Source: Byssothecium circinans (Eukaryota; Ascomycota; Dothideomycetes; Pleosporales; Massarinaceae). From it: a stretch of DNA of 64,000 nt. Numbering within the stretch: the first letter of the stretch is position 1; every line of letters starts with the position of its first letter. Location of the stretch: assembly GCA_010015675.1 (NCBI GenBank), contig ML976984.1, positions 248,016 through 312,015 of the forward strand. Direction: 5' to 3'. Below the pieces are notes generated by a model, which was given only the letters and a program-made list of their open reading frames with translations, had not been told where the DNA came from and made no database searches. Shown here in pieces: positions 35,153 through 47,110 of this stretch. The position numbers were made by a program, and so were the translations under genes.

Positions 35153-36172
35153 ATGAGTCCTTCACCCAGGTATCCTACCCTTTCAAGAAGCTCCGAGCCT
35201 CTCGTTCAAGCGATTTACGAAATGCTTCATACGATATCTCGGCGCGTTGCGAATGTCTGCTGCTTTGGTTCATTCACTTCAACTGTAAAGAGACAGCCAT
35301 CCAATGATAAGACAGACGCTTCAAAGAGACGGCAATCCATGGCCAACGATAAGAAAGACACTGCAAAAACCTCTACCAGGACGCCCCAGGCTTTCTTGCG
35401 TTATGGAAAACTGCCAGACGGCATTCCACCACACAATGGCACCGCGATCAAGCTCCTTAGAATTGCAATTTTGGGAGCTCATCCAGAAGCAGACGCTGGT
35501 CGTGTTTCGTACACGGTGTGTAATTTCATTTGCACGAGTCAGAGCGCATGCTAAAGGACTCGACAGTTCAACATTGGCTCGGACTTCCCAGGCCCAGAAT
35601 GGGTGAGGGACAATATAGAGTACCTTTGCGAAGGCACAGTTTACTCGCTCGATGTTGATGCGCCGTCGGAACCCCAAATTTTCAGTTGCGCGCTGTGTGT
35701 TTACCAACGTTTTGCGTTCGTCATTGTTTACGCCACCCACTCTCTCGCATCATTTGAGGATGCTAGGCGCCAGACAAACAAGCTCTTAGCCACCGTAAGG
35801 GACGAAGGGAATGGGCTTCCTTTCCAGATCCTCTTGCTAGGGCTAACGACGTGTCTTCCTAAAATGTGGTATCAGCAGACAGAGGCGCGCCAGGTCTCAG
35901 TTGCAGAAGGGAAAGCTTTTGCGGAAACCTGCGGATGCATGTTTGCGGAGTGCTCGGCCAACAATGAAGCTGAGGTCATTGGTGTATTTGCGACTATTGT
36001 TGAGGATTTACACTCGACGCATTACTCAGATGCGGCACAGAGGCCTGAAGAGACAGAAGAAGAAGCGAAAATGGCGGCTGCTCGCAGAGCCCTGTCTTGG
36101 GCGAACTCCTTGGAGGCTATTTTTGCCACAGATCAGGAAGAGTCAACTCGAACGAGGGTCGAAGGAAGCTAA
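35153..36172 (+). CDS. Degenerate Ras-like small GTPase-fold protein
   Basis: Exons 35153-35515 and 35567-36172 (51-nt intron, GTGTGT donor) give 322 residues; an internal start at 35339 (MANDKKDTAK) is also possible. About 100 hydrophilic residues precede IKLLRIAILGAHPEADAGRV, where a Ras P-loop (GxxxxGKS/T) should be but is absent. TVYSLDVDAP sits in the DxxG position without the Gly, RFAFVIVYATHSLASFEDAR matches Ras strand 4 and helix 3, and FQILLLGLTT replaces the NKxD motif. VSVAEGKAFAETCGCMFAEC then SANNEAEVIGVF matches the well-known Ras ExSA segment. So the fold is recognisable, but all main nucleotide-contact motifs look lost. It may be a pseudo-GTPase with a scaffold role; the frame is intact, so it is not obviously dead. 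Confidence 0.6.
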
Positions 36173-37079
36173 GCTTTCACGTCCCACCTTGTGTTGGATG
36201 TCTGACATGTCTGACATGCGTTTGAAAGTTTGGGTTTTGTTGTTTTCGCTTTCTTTACGGCACAGGAATGAGCACTTGAGGCTGTGCGTGACTTGCGTCA
36301 GCTGATATGTTGGACGTGTGCGGCACAACAGTCTATTTTTCCATATAGCCTCAAAAACTGGTCACTGATACAGGCACACTTGTTGGGAGTAGCCACGTTG
36401 GCTAGTTTCGATATCATCGGGTGTTGATTCATTAAACGCGTTGCGCTGCGCGACGCACATTGGGCTCCAAGGAACGTTAGAATTCCACCAACACAGTCCA
36501 CATGCATATTCGAAATCCACTACAGAACCCGGACACCCTTACGATGAGAGAATAGCCCTGCGGCGTGTCCACATGACTTCAAGGTACGTAAGAACACCAA
36601 CAATGTGATTCAAGATCATTTTGCGGATCGATTTGAGGCATCGGGGGTTGAAACAACTTCTGTTGTGCTAATGTGTTCCAACGCCTTAGCAAGGCGACCT
36701 ACAGAAACTATACTTTCTCGGAACCGTACGGAAACGGTATGAAAAAGTTCGGTTGGCAGAAGTTATTTGTGACACTGCCCGATACGATATCCTTGTAGGT
36801 AAACATGGCAATCAGCTGAACAGCCCGTGGAACGCCTCAATGTTATCTTCTATTTTTGCACGAGCAGCTTCGCCCAAGGAATAATTTCGAGGTCATATCT
36901 TTGAGCTTCAAAGATGAGCTGAGCGGCCCAAGGCACAGTGTTGTACGGCATGGGCATGATGGCTGGCGCAGTGATGGTGAGTGCAAAGAGCTCTTCATTT
37001 ACCACGCAGCTCCAGCTCGGTATACAATATCATCTCCTCGTCGAAATTTTTCTTGGAGGGGATAATCTTCCCATCTAAG
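36173..37079. promoter_or_regulatory. Intergenic, upstream of the GH55/S8 locus
   Basis: This 907-bp region lies between tandem plus-strand genes. A 9-bp unit (ATGTCTGAC) is repeated twice in tandem near 36200. No further gene-like frame is seen. Confidence 0.45.
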
Positions 37080-40000
37080 ATGTCTCGCTCATTCACCATC
37101 TGGCTAGCTTTGAGCTGGTTAGTGACTGCTCTAACATGGGCACACAGTACCAAATTTACAGATTCTTTATCTCAAAACTTGACATCCATTTCCCCCGACG
37201 ATGTGTTCAGGAGGGCGGACAACTACTGGTTGGCTGATTTGGCCAGCAAGGGTAAGGTCAGTATTCTCTTCCCTTTTACTCGAAAATGGTATTCCTGTGG
37301 TGTCCGATTATACAACATTTTCGAGCTTTGACTGATACATTCATGTAGATGCCTCTTTCACCAGGCGGCGACAACTACAAATTCTTCCGAAATGTTAAAG
37401 ACTACGGCGCAAAAGGCGACGGCACTACTGATGATACGGAGGCTATCAACCGAGCTGCTTCTGAAGGCAACCGTTGTGGTCTAGGATGTGCTGGGACGTC
37501 GACCTTGGGTGCCATGGTCTATTTCCCGGTATGTGTTCGAGATAATCAGGCAAGGTTGGTGCCAATAACTGACTGTATAATAGTCTGGGACTTACCGCGT
37601 TACCAAGCCAATCGTTCAGTATTACTACACACAATTCATAGGCGATCCGAGGGACAGGCCTGTTATGAAAGCCGATCGCGAGTTCAAGGGAGTGGCTGTC
37701 TTTGACACTGATCCGTACATACCGGGTGCGAACGGAGCTCAGTGGTAAGTAATACCTGCCGAACCAAATTCATTCCTCTTTCTACTTGTCAGTTTTCCGA
37801 TCTGCCCTAACATGATCATACTAGGTACATCAACCAGAACCAGTTCTTCCGGCAGATCCGTAACTTCAACATCGACATGCGCGATATGAAGACAATGAAC
37901 TACGATGACAACGGTCAAGGTCACGCCCCAGTCGGAATTCATTGGCAAGTTGCACAAGCCACATCATTACAGAACATCAAGATTCAGATGCGTGATGATG
38001 CGAAAGAAAGTGCGCAGACAGCTATCGGAATCTTTACTGAGAACGGCTCAGGCGGCCTCGTTTCGGACCTTGAGTTTAGTGGAGGCTTCATTGGATACCA
38101 GGCAGGCTCACAGCAGTTCACGATGCGCAATCTCAAGTTTACCAAGGTGTCGACCGCAGTGCAGATCACGTGGACTTGGGGAATGACCTGGCAGCAGATT
38201 GCCGTTGAGAATTGCACCGTAGGCTTCAACATCACTAGAAAAAACCCTGATAGCTCTGGGAACGGGCAAGGTGTAGGATCGCTGGCTATCATAGGTATGA
38301 AACCTCGATGAATATTATCATGAGCCGATACTTAATCAAGCATAATAATACAGACTCCACATTTAAGGGCTCACAGTACGGTGTTGGAATTCTACCTCTC
38401 AACGACGCCGAAGCGCCCGAGCTCGTCCTCGAAAACGTCTTGATGACCGACACAGTGATTCCAGTAGGCATCGTAGCAGACAGCAGCAAGGGAAAAGTCT
38501 ACATTGAAGGCCCCGGAGTGGATAAGAACATGACGATCAAATCATGGGCCCTCGGCACTAGATACGCCTCTCGAGACGGAAAGCACGAAGTGACCTATGG
38601 CTTTGTCAGCCCTGCGCCGATGAAACCACCCAGTCTCACAGACAAAGCCGGAAAGTTCTTCGTCCGTAGCAGGCCTCAATATGAGAACGCCGGGAGTAAC
38701 AATTGGGTTGTCGTCACTGACAAGGGTGTCGCCAACGATGGCACAGGAGACCAAACGGATGCGATCAATAAGGTTCTCGCAAATGGACTGAAGATATATT
38801 TCCCAGCCGGCATTTATCAGGTGAAAGGCACTCTCAAGATTCCCCCGGGAAGTGCGATAGTTGGGTCTGGATGGTCGCAAATCAGAGGTACGGGATCTTT
38901 CTTTGGCGATGCAAAGAATCCTAAGCCTATGGTACAGGTGGGAAAACCTGGCGACAAGGGCGCGGTCGAGATTTCTGATATGCTCTTTACCGTCAAGGGT
39001 CCGACAGCAGGAGCAATACTCATGGAGTGGAATATCAAAGAAAACATCCAGGGCGGTGCGGCGATGTGGGATTCGCACTTTCGCATAGGGGGAGCGGTTG
39101 ACTCCGATTTGACGCTCAAAGATTGCCCTCAGGCTGGTGGCTTTCAGGAGAAGTGCATGGCAGCTTCCATGCTTCTTCATGTTACCAAGGACGCAAGTGG
39201 GTACTTTGAGAATGTTTGGGCCTGGACTGCTGATCAGTAAGCATTTCCCTCTCCAAGTAGCATATTCATAGTGTGGGTCTCACCGGTGCTAACACACTCT
39301 TAGTGACCTGGATGCTCCACTTGGAGGCGCAACAACCTCCACATCAGCCTTCCTGAACATCTTCAGCGGCCGTGGGATCCTCATAGAGTCAAAAGGACCA
39401 ACATGGCTATACGGAACTGCTTCTGAGCATAACGTCCTCTACCAGTACGAATTGTCAGGGGCTGAGAACGTCTACATGGGCCATCTCCAGACAGAGACTC
39501 CATACTTCCAGCCAGTCCCAAATGCCCTTCAGCCATTTCCTATCGGTCAATTCCCTGCAGATCCAGACTTCAAGGACTGCGTAAATGATACCTGTAAGGA
39601 GTCGTGGGGCCTGAGGATTATCGACTCGAAAAATGTCTTCGTTTACAGTGCTGGCATGTACAGCTTCTTCAACAACTACGCCCAAATTTGCCTGGACCCC
39701 GAAGACTGTCAGGAACGCCTGTTCAGAATCGGGAGGTCTAATTATGTGTGGATTTTCAACATCTTCACCAAAGGTGTCAAGGAGGTTGTTAGCGGCTTCG
39801 GAGAGATCCCATCGATACCTTTCAACTTCACTGCCAAGACCGGATTTACTAGTGAAATCGGCGTTTATCTACCCTTTGCGGGTGACGGCTCTGTGACCAA
39901 CGCAACGGTAATTTTTGTCGATCCTTCCATCTGGACCAATCCGCAAGCCGATGTTCATTGCGCGCCCCCCTGTATTATGGTCCTTCCTCCTAGCACCTTG

Positions 40001-40709
40001 ACCTCGGCGACTACTATCACGTTCCCGCCTCTCACAACCACGCTTGAAGTCGGATGGACGACCACGATCAATGGGATGGCCAAGTTCACAAACACAACAC
40101 AGACGACGACTATCACTATTCCACCTGTCATAACTTCGGTGATAAGCTATTGGAACTATAACGTTACGACTTCGACAGCGACTTCGTCGAGAGCCTCCTC
40201 AAACGATTCCCTCGTCATTTTCCCCGTAAGGAGCATTCACCCGCCTCCATTTACTATCACGCAAACATTCCCGCCGGGCATCACACAGCCACCCCAGACA
40301 AGGACAATCTTACCCCCTCCCTGGCCTTACACGACACCGAAAATAAAAACAAACGATAACTCAGAAATGCTTCCACCATGGTTCACTTTGGCACCTGTAA
40401 GTCACTCACAGATCGTGCTATATGGTATATGTGACAATGGGAAATATGGCTTTGCGCTATAACAAATGTGCTGACTTTAACAATTAGGACCCTCCGGTGC
40501 CTGTACATACGACTCAACCTAGGAACAAAATAACACCCGTCACGACATGGATAGAAAAGCCTACGACAACCATGGTCGGTGGAAAGCCGGAGCCTGTGGT
40601 TCCGTGTCATGCATGGTTTATCTTCTCCTGTCCTCCGAACGTTTTTGGATGGATACTCAGTGGATGGGAGCCCGGTGTGTACCCCGCTGGACCTCCTCCT
40701 CCGTCATGA
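37080..40709 (+). CDS. Secreted GH55-type exo-beta-1,3-glucanase module (ends at in-frame TGA)
   Basis: Seven exons: 37080-37256, 37349-37528, 37584-37744, 37825-38294, 38354-39236, 39304-40396 and 40488-40709, giving 1,061 residues to the TGA at 40707. A signal peptide (MSRSFTIWLALSWLVTALTW) is followed by the first pectate-lyase-3/GH55 repeat, YKFFRNVKDYGAKGDGTTDD ... NRCGLGCAGTST ... GAMVYFPSGTYRV. The second repeat is NNWVVVTDKGVANDGTGDQT ... LKIYFPAGIYQVKGTLKIPP. The C-terminal region is Thr/Pro-rich (ITFPPLTTTLEVGWTTTING) and then WFIFSCPPNVFGWILSGWEP. GH55 enzymes release glucose or short oligosaccharides from beta-1,3-glucan of fungal or plant walls; activity here is inferred. The reading frame continues past the stop into a protease module. 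Confidence 0.85.
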
Positions 40710-43216
40710 CCCCCTCCCGGAAACCCACCTTCGTTCTCGATCAAACTCCCACCTATTCCATGGCCACGGATTACGATCGGACTCGATCGCATTCCAGTCT
40801 ACCCTCCTCTCGATCCCGAGGAAGTTTCCTGTGAAACGAAAGAAGCTGAGCTATGTTCTACACTTGTCTCTATCGGTCCTGCGAAGCGTGGAAACACGTA
40901 CGACCATGTGCAAGTAGCTCAGACCACTGCACCACCTCACATCGGAGGGAGGTTCGGCAGGAGACAGCAAAGTGCTTCAACAACTACGACCAGGTCACGC
41001 TGCGTGACTGTAGCCGGATGCCAAATTCGGGGTACTGAGTTGACATCTACGGTAACAGCCCAGCCTACGCCGAAGCCACTACCCCGAATCGTTTACCCCA
41101 ATATCCATTTTGGTTTGAATGCTTTGAGGGACGCGCTAAAGGACATGCCAGGAGGTTTTTATGAGAGTGCCTCGCCCCATCTAGGTACCATGTTCTTCTT
41201 CCTACATAGTATCACAGATGAGCAGGTGACTCGACTGAAAGAGCGGTCCAGTGAGCTCGGCATTCAGGATATCTATGTGCCATTCGGTCAGCTGACAATC
41301 GAGAATAAACCCTATTTGAACCCGGATATCGAGGCTTTGCAGGACGTGTACGCCAACACCAGCAATGTAACCGAGCATACTGGACATGAAACAACAGATA
41401 CATCCAAATTGTTTCAAAAACGTGGAAAATCTCAAGAGATGAACACACATCCGGCATTGGCAACTCTATCCTGGGACCCTGAATCAGCTGACCCTACTGA
41501 AAAGAATCCAATATTCTTTTATGACGACTCTATGGGTGAAGGCACATTTTTGTATAGCATCGACTTCGGTGCTGTGCTCTCGCATAACGAATTTACGGAA
41601 TTACGTCCGTCTCCTATTCGCGTTTCGCCATATCCTCCCAGTGACATAGGCGGTAAGAACTCCACGTCACCGGAATGTATGACAGATACATACTAACTTC
41701 TTACTTCAATCTTTTAGATAGTCCACCTACTAGTGTAAAGCCTGGGTTCCACGGAACTTGCATGATGGCTATAATGGCCGGCAAAACATTAGGTACTGCA
41801 CGCAAGGCCACAATAACGTTCACGGCAATCGACTACCAGAAATACGTATACGAACATTTCATTGACGCATTACTGAAAGTTTACGATGACATCAAGAGCA
41901 AGGAGAATGGAGAGAAAGCCATCGTGAACATGTCGCTCTCTTTCTTGATCTTGGAGAAGGCATTATTCGAGATGGAACCGGACCCAGCAACTCTCGTCGC
42001 AGCTGGCAGTGAGAGCTTTGCAGATACACTGGCGCTTATCATAAGAAGATTGATTGAAATGGGGGTCGTAGTCGTGACCGGATCTGGCAACCAGAAAAAC
42101 CTCCCTGTCAGCGGGTATCCGGCGAAGTTCAAGGATCCCAACAATAGGAATCACATTCCGGATCTCATCGTTGCCGGCTCCACGACCCATTGGGGGTCAT
42201 TGGGGGCGCTATCACAGGAAGCAGACTATATCGACATATGGGCTCCCGGCGATCAAGTCAGGGTGAGTAGTAACTCATTTTATACTGTTTTGAACGGACT
42301 GAAACGGTCACCCAAGTAACGCTCATGAAATAGACTAACTTGTTACTTCTGTCTTTAGTGCACAAATCCCCCCCAAGGCGAAAAGGGTTACCGCGATACG
42401 GCCAAGGGCACCTCCATCGCCTCAGCCCGAGTGGCAGGGCTAGCAGCATACCTTCGTGGTTTAAATCCGAACTTGAAAACCGCGCGAGAGGTAGCCGACC
42501 TGATAAAGCTTCTTGGCTGGGAACGACCTCGAAGACAAACAATGTTCAGCGGCGCAGACCAAGCCCCTTATCGGAGGATGGCCTGGAATGGTCAAACGTA
42601 TGCGGGTACATCGCCCCTCATTTCTGGAAACTGCAATAAGAAGCGTCAAAATGGTGGCGAGAACGGCGACTCGTGCCTCCTTCCTGATGGAGGTACCTCA
42701 TTGGGCAAACCCCTGACTTTCTCACCGGGCGCACCTTCTCCGCAATGCTCTGGGCCAAACTGCGGCAGCTACTGCACTGGCTTCTTCTGCTCGGCACCAT
42801 GCTCGACTTCTTGCGGTCCGCCGCCAGATAACCCTACTCAAACGCGGAACCCAGACTTCCTCGCCCCAGCAAACCCGGACAGTTGCCAGAACAAGGATAA
42901 TCTCAACTTCGGGAATTGTGATGGACCTAAACCGATTGCACCACCATGCCGGACTACGACCTCAAGTGGTGTAATGGGTTGTGCCACCTCGCCTCCGTCA
43001 CGCTTTGGCGAGTTGAAAGACGCTGTATGCAACAAGGCATCGAACGACCATATTGGCGAACCAGAAATCAATCCAACGACTCAGAGAGGTCTAGCGGAAA
43101 CCTTCTGCATATCGAAAAACTGGATTTACTTAGGTTCTGAAGACTCGCTGACTAAGGATACGTTGCAAGATTCCTCTCGATACAGCTACTACTTTGATGT
43201 TCAGTGGATAAAATGA
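40710..43216 (+). pseudogene. Subtilisin-like (S8) protease module in frame with the GH55 module, no own start
   Basis: Exons 40710-41652, 41718-42262 and 42359-43216 (introns 65 and 96 nt) continue the GH55 frame for 781 codons to a second TGA at 43214. The start PPPGNPPSFSIKLPPIPWPR and the cysteine-spaced linker (CETKEAELCSTLVSIG ... RCVTVAGCQIRGTE) resemble linkers of large secreted fungal enzymes. A complete S8 catalytic set follows: Asp in SIDFGAVLSHNEF, His in FHGTCMMAIMAG, oxyanion Asn in VVVTGSGNQ and Ser in GTSIASARVAGLAAYL. A cysteine-rich segment comes next (CSGPNCGSYCTGFFCSAPCS). No ATG with a signal peptide opens this half, so it cannot easily be a separate secreted protease. 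It is labelled a pseudogene because of the upstream TGA; readthrough would make it functional. Confidence 0.65.
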
Positions 43217-43475
43217 TGCGAGGCGAAGGCTGGGAAGCAGAGTGTGGATAAACCGCTCGGTGACTCGCATGATTGTCACAGTATACTTGTTGATGTATTC
43301 TCAAAGTGTAAGTTGATTCTGCCTTAACGATCTGACCTACAAGCTAATCAGACCATCTACAGGTAACAAAGGCCGTGCTGGAGGATATATTGATGCTGGT
43401 TGTTTGAGGTATACTTTTGTAGGTGAAATGGTTGATCCCATAAGGGTCAGTCCTAATCCTTGGAAGAATGGATGA
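43217..43475 (+). pseudogene. C-terminal cysteine-containing tail of the GH55/S8 locus, behind a second TGA
   Basis: The frame continues after TGA 43214-43216 as CEAKAGKQSVDKPLGDSHDC HSILVDVFSK. It then crosses a normal 55-nt intron (43308-43362, GTAAGT ... GCTAATC ... TACAG) whose removal restores a cysteine codon and gives CNKGRAGGYIDAGCLRYTF. It ends at TGA 43473-43475. The Cys spacing and the GG...DAGC pattern resemble the ends of large secreted fungal proteins. An intact intron in correct phase behind a stop argues that this was translated until recently, or still is by readthrough. Confidence 0.55.
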
Positions 43476-46400
43476 GGGTTGGTGTGAAAGGGTTTCGTAT
43501 TAATGTGTAATACTGGGTATCCAGACTGGAATTGTTAGATAGTCTTGGGTTAAATCCGATCTTATTCCTCGATGTTTTCCGCGTTGTTCCCGGATTCAAG
43601 CGAGGAAAGAGTTGGTACAAGCATCCTCCTCCCTTTCCCGTCTCCGTATCTCATTGTAAAGTCATGTATCAAATACATGGAGACACTTGCTGCCATTCAA
43701 CCCTGGTACAATTGCAATACTTTTGCACTGTCCTTACTGTCACTTATCACTGCGTTCCGAGCTTTCATCACTCACCGGGCGAGCCAGCATAGTGAATCAG
43801 CGACACGGCAGATCCCTTGGCCACTACCGCTGCTCTTTCGCCCCCGTGATGCGTTTTTGTAAAGAAATCCCAACAGGCACCCATAAACATGGAAGATGGA
43901 GTTAATGCAGGCGGATCTAATCTAAACCCCGCGGAGTTGCGCGAGTCCTAGAAAGGTAAAACGGACGACGCTCGGGGATAAAGAGCTCGTCGGGATTAAG
44001 ATCAGATCTTCTATTTCCACAACGGCCACAGTGGAACACCCTGGGAAAACCGCCTCGACTTCCTTGATGCAAATCTAGACTCACCATCCTGCATATCTAG
44101 GTCAGCGTGCATTCAGCAAGAACGTCACCGCACTTCTGCACAATGCTAGTTTTGCCGCGGCCGGCCATCACCTGAACCTTGGAAGCATCTAATCTTTCAT
44201 TCATCCGGCGTCTCCACCAAGCGGTGAAAACTTCATTTCGCCCGCAGGAAAAACTAAACACCAAAGATGCATGTCACGATGACTCCCAAATATCCCAGCA
44301 GTCAATCACAACATCGCCCTTCCGGCCCACTGAAAACCGAAACCCAACAAACTGATAATTTTTCGCTTCTTGAAAACCCTTTCACAGGTCTTCATCTCAA
44401 GTGGGGCTCATCAAATCCCATCATCATCCCGTCTATCCGTCGTCCTCGGTACAGTTCGGCAGAGTCTGTGTGGAGAAAAAAACAAGGACGAAAAACTTCG
44501 TCGTCCATGGCTCACATCGCCGAGTCGCCGACCCTCCGTACACTCCTTGCGGCCTATCGTGGGCCAAAAACGGTAAGGGTCATGATCGCCTGATTCCCGC
44601 GCATGCATCACTGTGCATGCATAGCAAATCCGGGATTTTCTCGTTCACCGGATTGTCCGGGCGGAACAGTTCTCGAGCTTTGAGGTGGAAATGTATCCGG
44701 CGTGCTAGATGTTTCGATGGAGTGCAGATGACTGTCCGCTTGTTGCGGATGGGTGGTGGGTGGGAGGCCGATAGTCGTTCGGCCGAGGCTGGACAGTCGG
44801 AATCGGAGAGTTGAGGAGAATCAGATGATCACAAGATAAGATGGTAAGCGTGACTTGAGATGCGGGGTGCGTATGGGATTCACAATCACTGCTTCCGCGC
44901 TTTCCGACTAGGCAGCAAGTCGATTTTGGGGCCTACCATGGTAGACGATTAGGTGAAACGATGAGGGGAAATGGCGTGCACCATCGCTTGAGCGATACAG
45001 AAATGAAGCACACGATAATTACCGCTCGAAGCGATCCATCAAAGTGCCCGCTGCGTGTGAAACATACTCATAATCACTAGTCCTTCATATGCATGTTGTA
45101 ATAACTGCGCATACTATGTTTGTATTAGAGAAGCCTCCTGCTAAACAATTACCAACCGTCTTTCCCAAATTTATAAGCCAGATGTACGGTTTCAGCCATG
45201 AGCAACCATGGTCTTCAACAGAGCACCTTCAGGGTCCAGTAAACATGTCATTGATTGGAAAGCAATATTCGCCTTATGTGTATTATTCATCACTCGCGGT
45301 AGTAATTTCCCAAGGAAGTCGTCACTTCACTCCTCACGACCACATGCGGCACACCATCATCGCATCGAGCGCGGAACCAGCTCACACCCATCGCTAAGCT
45401 ATCAGTGACTGGTGTTTCGTCTGCAGCTGCGATATCGCTTTGCCGATCCCCCACTGCACATGCAAGTCTAGCATCCAGGTGCTCGCCAGCCACACCTGCG
45501 CATGCGGCACAACAACACTTTTCTGCTAGCCCAAGAGCATCAACAACAACCCAGTCTGCAACATTTGGTTGAGCCACGTCTCATAACAAGAGCAGGGATA
45601 GTTGCGCTCTTTGAGAGGCTGGAATGTGGAGAGTGGAGAGTGAGCGGGGCAGCTTATGGAGATGCGATGTGCTGGCGCTTGTGAGACTTGTCTGGATAAT
45701 GAGGCGCGTGTACATTCTCTTCTTTGGGTTGTGGAAAAGTGTGCTGAGGAAGTACTGTTTTCCCTCATCCGATTCGCTACTTAGGTAGGTATGATATGAG
45801 CGGGGCATGGAGGTCTAGAACATAAGCAATGACGCTTCATGCCAACACATCAGCAACAGAAGTATCGCCCGCTGCGAATAAAGAATCGGAAGCGGGTATT
45901 TTGAACTCATGTGTGGTTCAGAAAGGGTGGTGGGCGTGTACCAAAGTATGCCCGGGGATTGTCGATGACAAGGCCGTTGTTGACTCTAGCCTATACGGTT
46001 ATACCAACGTCACTTCAATCATGATGACTGACCATACTCCCGGACAGAGTTAAATTTTTATAGATATCGATTGCAAATTTTAGACTAATTGCCATGGTCC
46101 GCTATGCCTGATATATATTGCATACAGCAAATTTTGGGCTGAAAAGCGATCAAAGCTTTTTGATTGAATACAATAAGTCTCTCTCCAAGGTACAAGTACC
46201 TCCGCATTCACCATGCCAATTTATACCTCATAATTATTTATGTAGATAGAGGCTCCTGAGCTCCGTCTTTGCCTTCTTTCAAATCCCCCCAGCTCCCAAA
46301 CTGACTTGAGCTAGCAACACTGACGTGCCTATGAATATAGTGATAAAGCGTAATGATAAGGCCACTTCCAGCCATAAAAGCTATGGAAGAAGTTGCCAGA

Positions 46401-46736
46401 CTTTTGTGTACGACTTATCATGATCCCATAGATATTAGCTTTCCTTATTTTTTAAGTCTATGCTGCAAGCACGACCTCAACGTCAACTCAAACCCTAGGA
46501 CGTGCGTTACTTCAAGCATGCAAGTAGAGATATCAATATCTACACATAAGGATTAGTCATATCCTACATACGTCAGGAGACTCTATTAAAGTCCAAGATA
46601 GCAATAGCGTTAGTAGCTTACAACCTCTTCCTAACGTCCATTACTTTCTCATAGGAAATATCCTACGAACCAAGCATTGACCACAATACCCTTGGGACAC
46701 ACTCACCAAGGCCAAGTCGAATGACATCCCTGGAAA
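43476..46736. other. Gene-poor intergenic DNA
   Basis: This stretch of 3.3 kb has no credible gene. The left part is of mixed composition. About 46,050-46,700 is AT-rich with words such as ATTTTTATAGATATCG. A TACCATGGTA palindrome lies at 44934. No terminal repeats, transposase-like or reverse-transcriptase-like frames were recognised. Confidence 0.5.
44933..44944. repeat. 12-bp palindrome CTACCATGGTAG
   Basis: Perfect palindrome with the recurring core TACCATGGTA, in gene-free DNA. Confidence 0.6.
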
Positions 46737-47105
46737 GTGGTGATCATAAGTAATGCCTGGTCGGTCAGTACAGTTATATTTGTGCTTGCGAAAAGCGCAA
46801 ATGCGAATGAACTATACTGGGTTCCTCCCAACACTCTGCTGGCACGGCATGCTCCCCATCCTACACTGGACGTGATCTCTCTTCTGCTTGATCAAAGCAC
46901 AAGAATCATGGGTTCCATCGCTTTGAGAAACGGAGCAGAAAAGGCCGTGCTGAGTCGGCGAGGATATTACTAGAGAGTGGTGCTGGTGTTAACGAAAATT
47001 CTTCGCACTGACTCTTTCAATGACATGGAAGATACGTATGGTATCGCGCTTCTTATTATACTGCAGCACAATCAAGAGGACCTGCGGAAGGATTGCGGAA
47101 TAAAA
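46737..47105 (+). pseudogene. Decayed ankyrin-repeat fragment
   Basis: Three frames in succession give ankyrin-like pieces: HPTLDVISLLLDQSTRIMGS then IALRNGAEKA, LLESGAGVNEN (46966-46998), and DMEDTYGIALL ... QHNQEDLRKDCG (from about 47021). These match the consensus of fungal NACHT/HET-associated ankyrin arrays (LLL..G...N......YG.AL......Q.D). Frame changes and a TAG interrupt it. Only about two repeats survive. It is probably the last trace of a fungal NLR-like or ankyrin gene; the rest was not found nearby. Confidence 0.5.
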
Positions 47106-47110
47106 AGTAT

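Noticed and set aside
40674..40797. A possible 124-nt intron (G/GTGTGT ... CCAG) that would remove the first in-frame TGA and keep the frame.
   Set aside because: The removed part reads as sensible linker protein (PPSFSIKLPPIPWPRITIG), the donor is weak and no good branch site is seen. It stays an alternative that RNA data should test.
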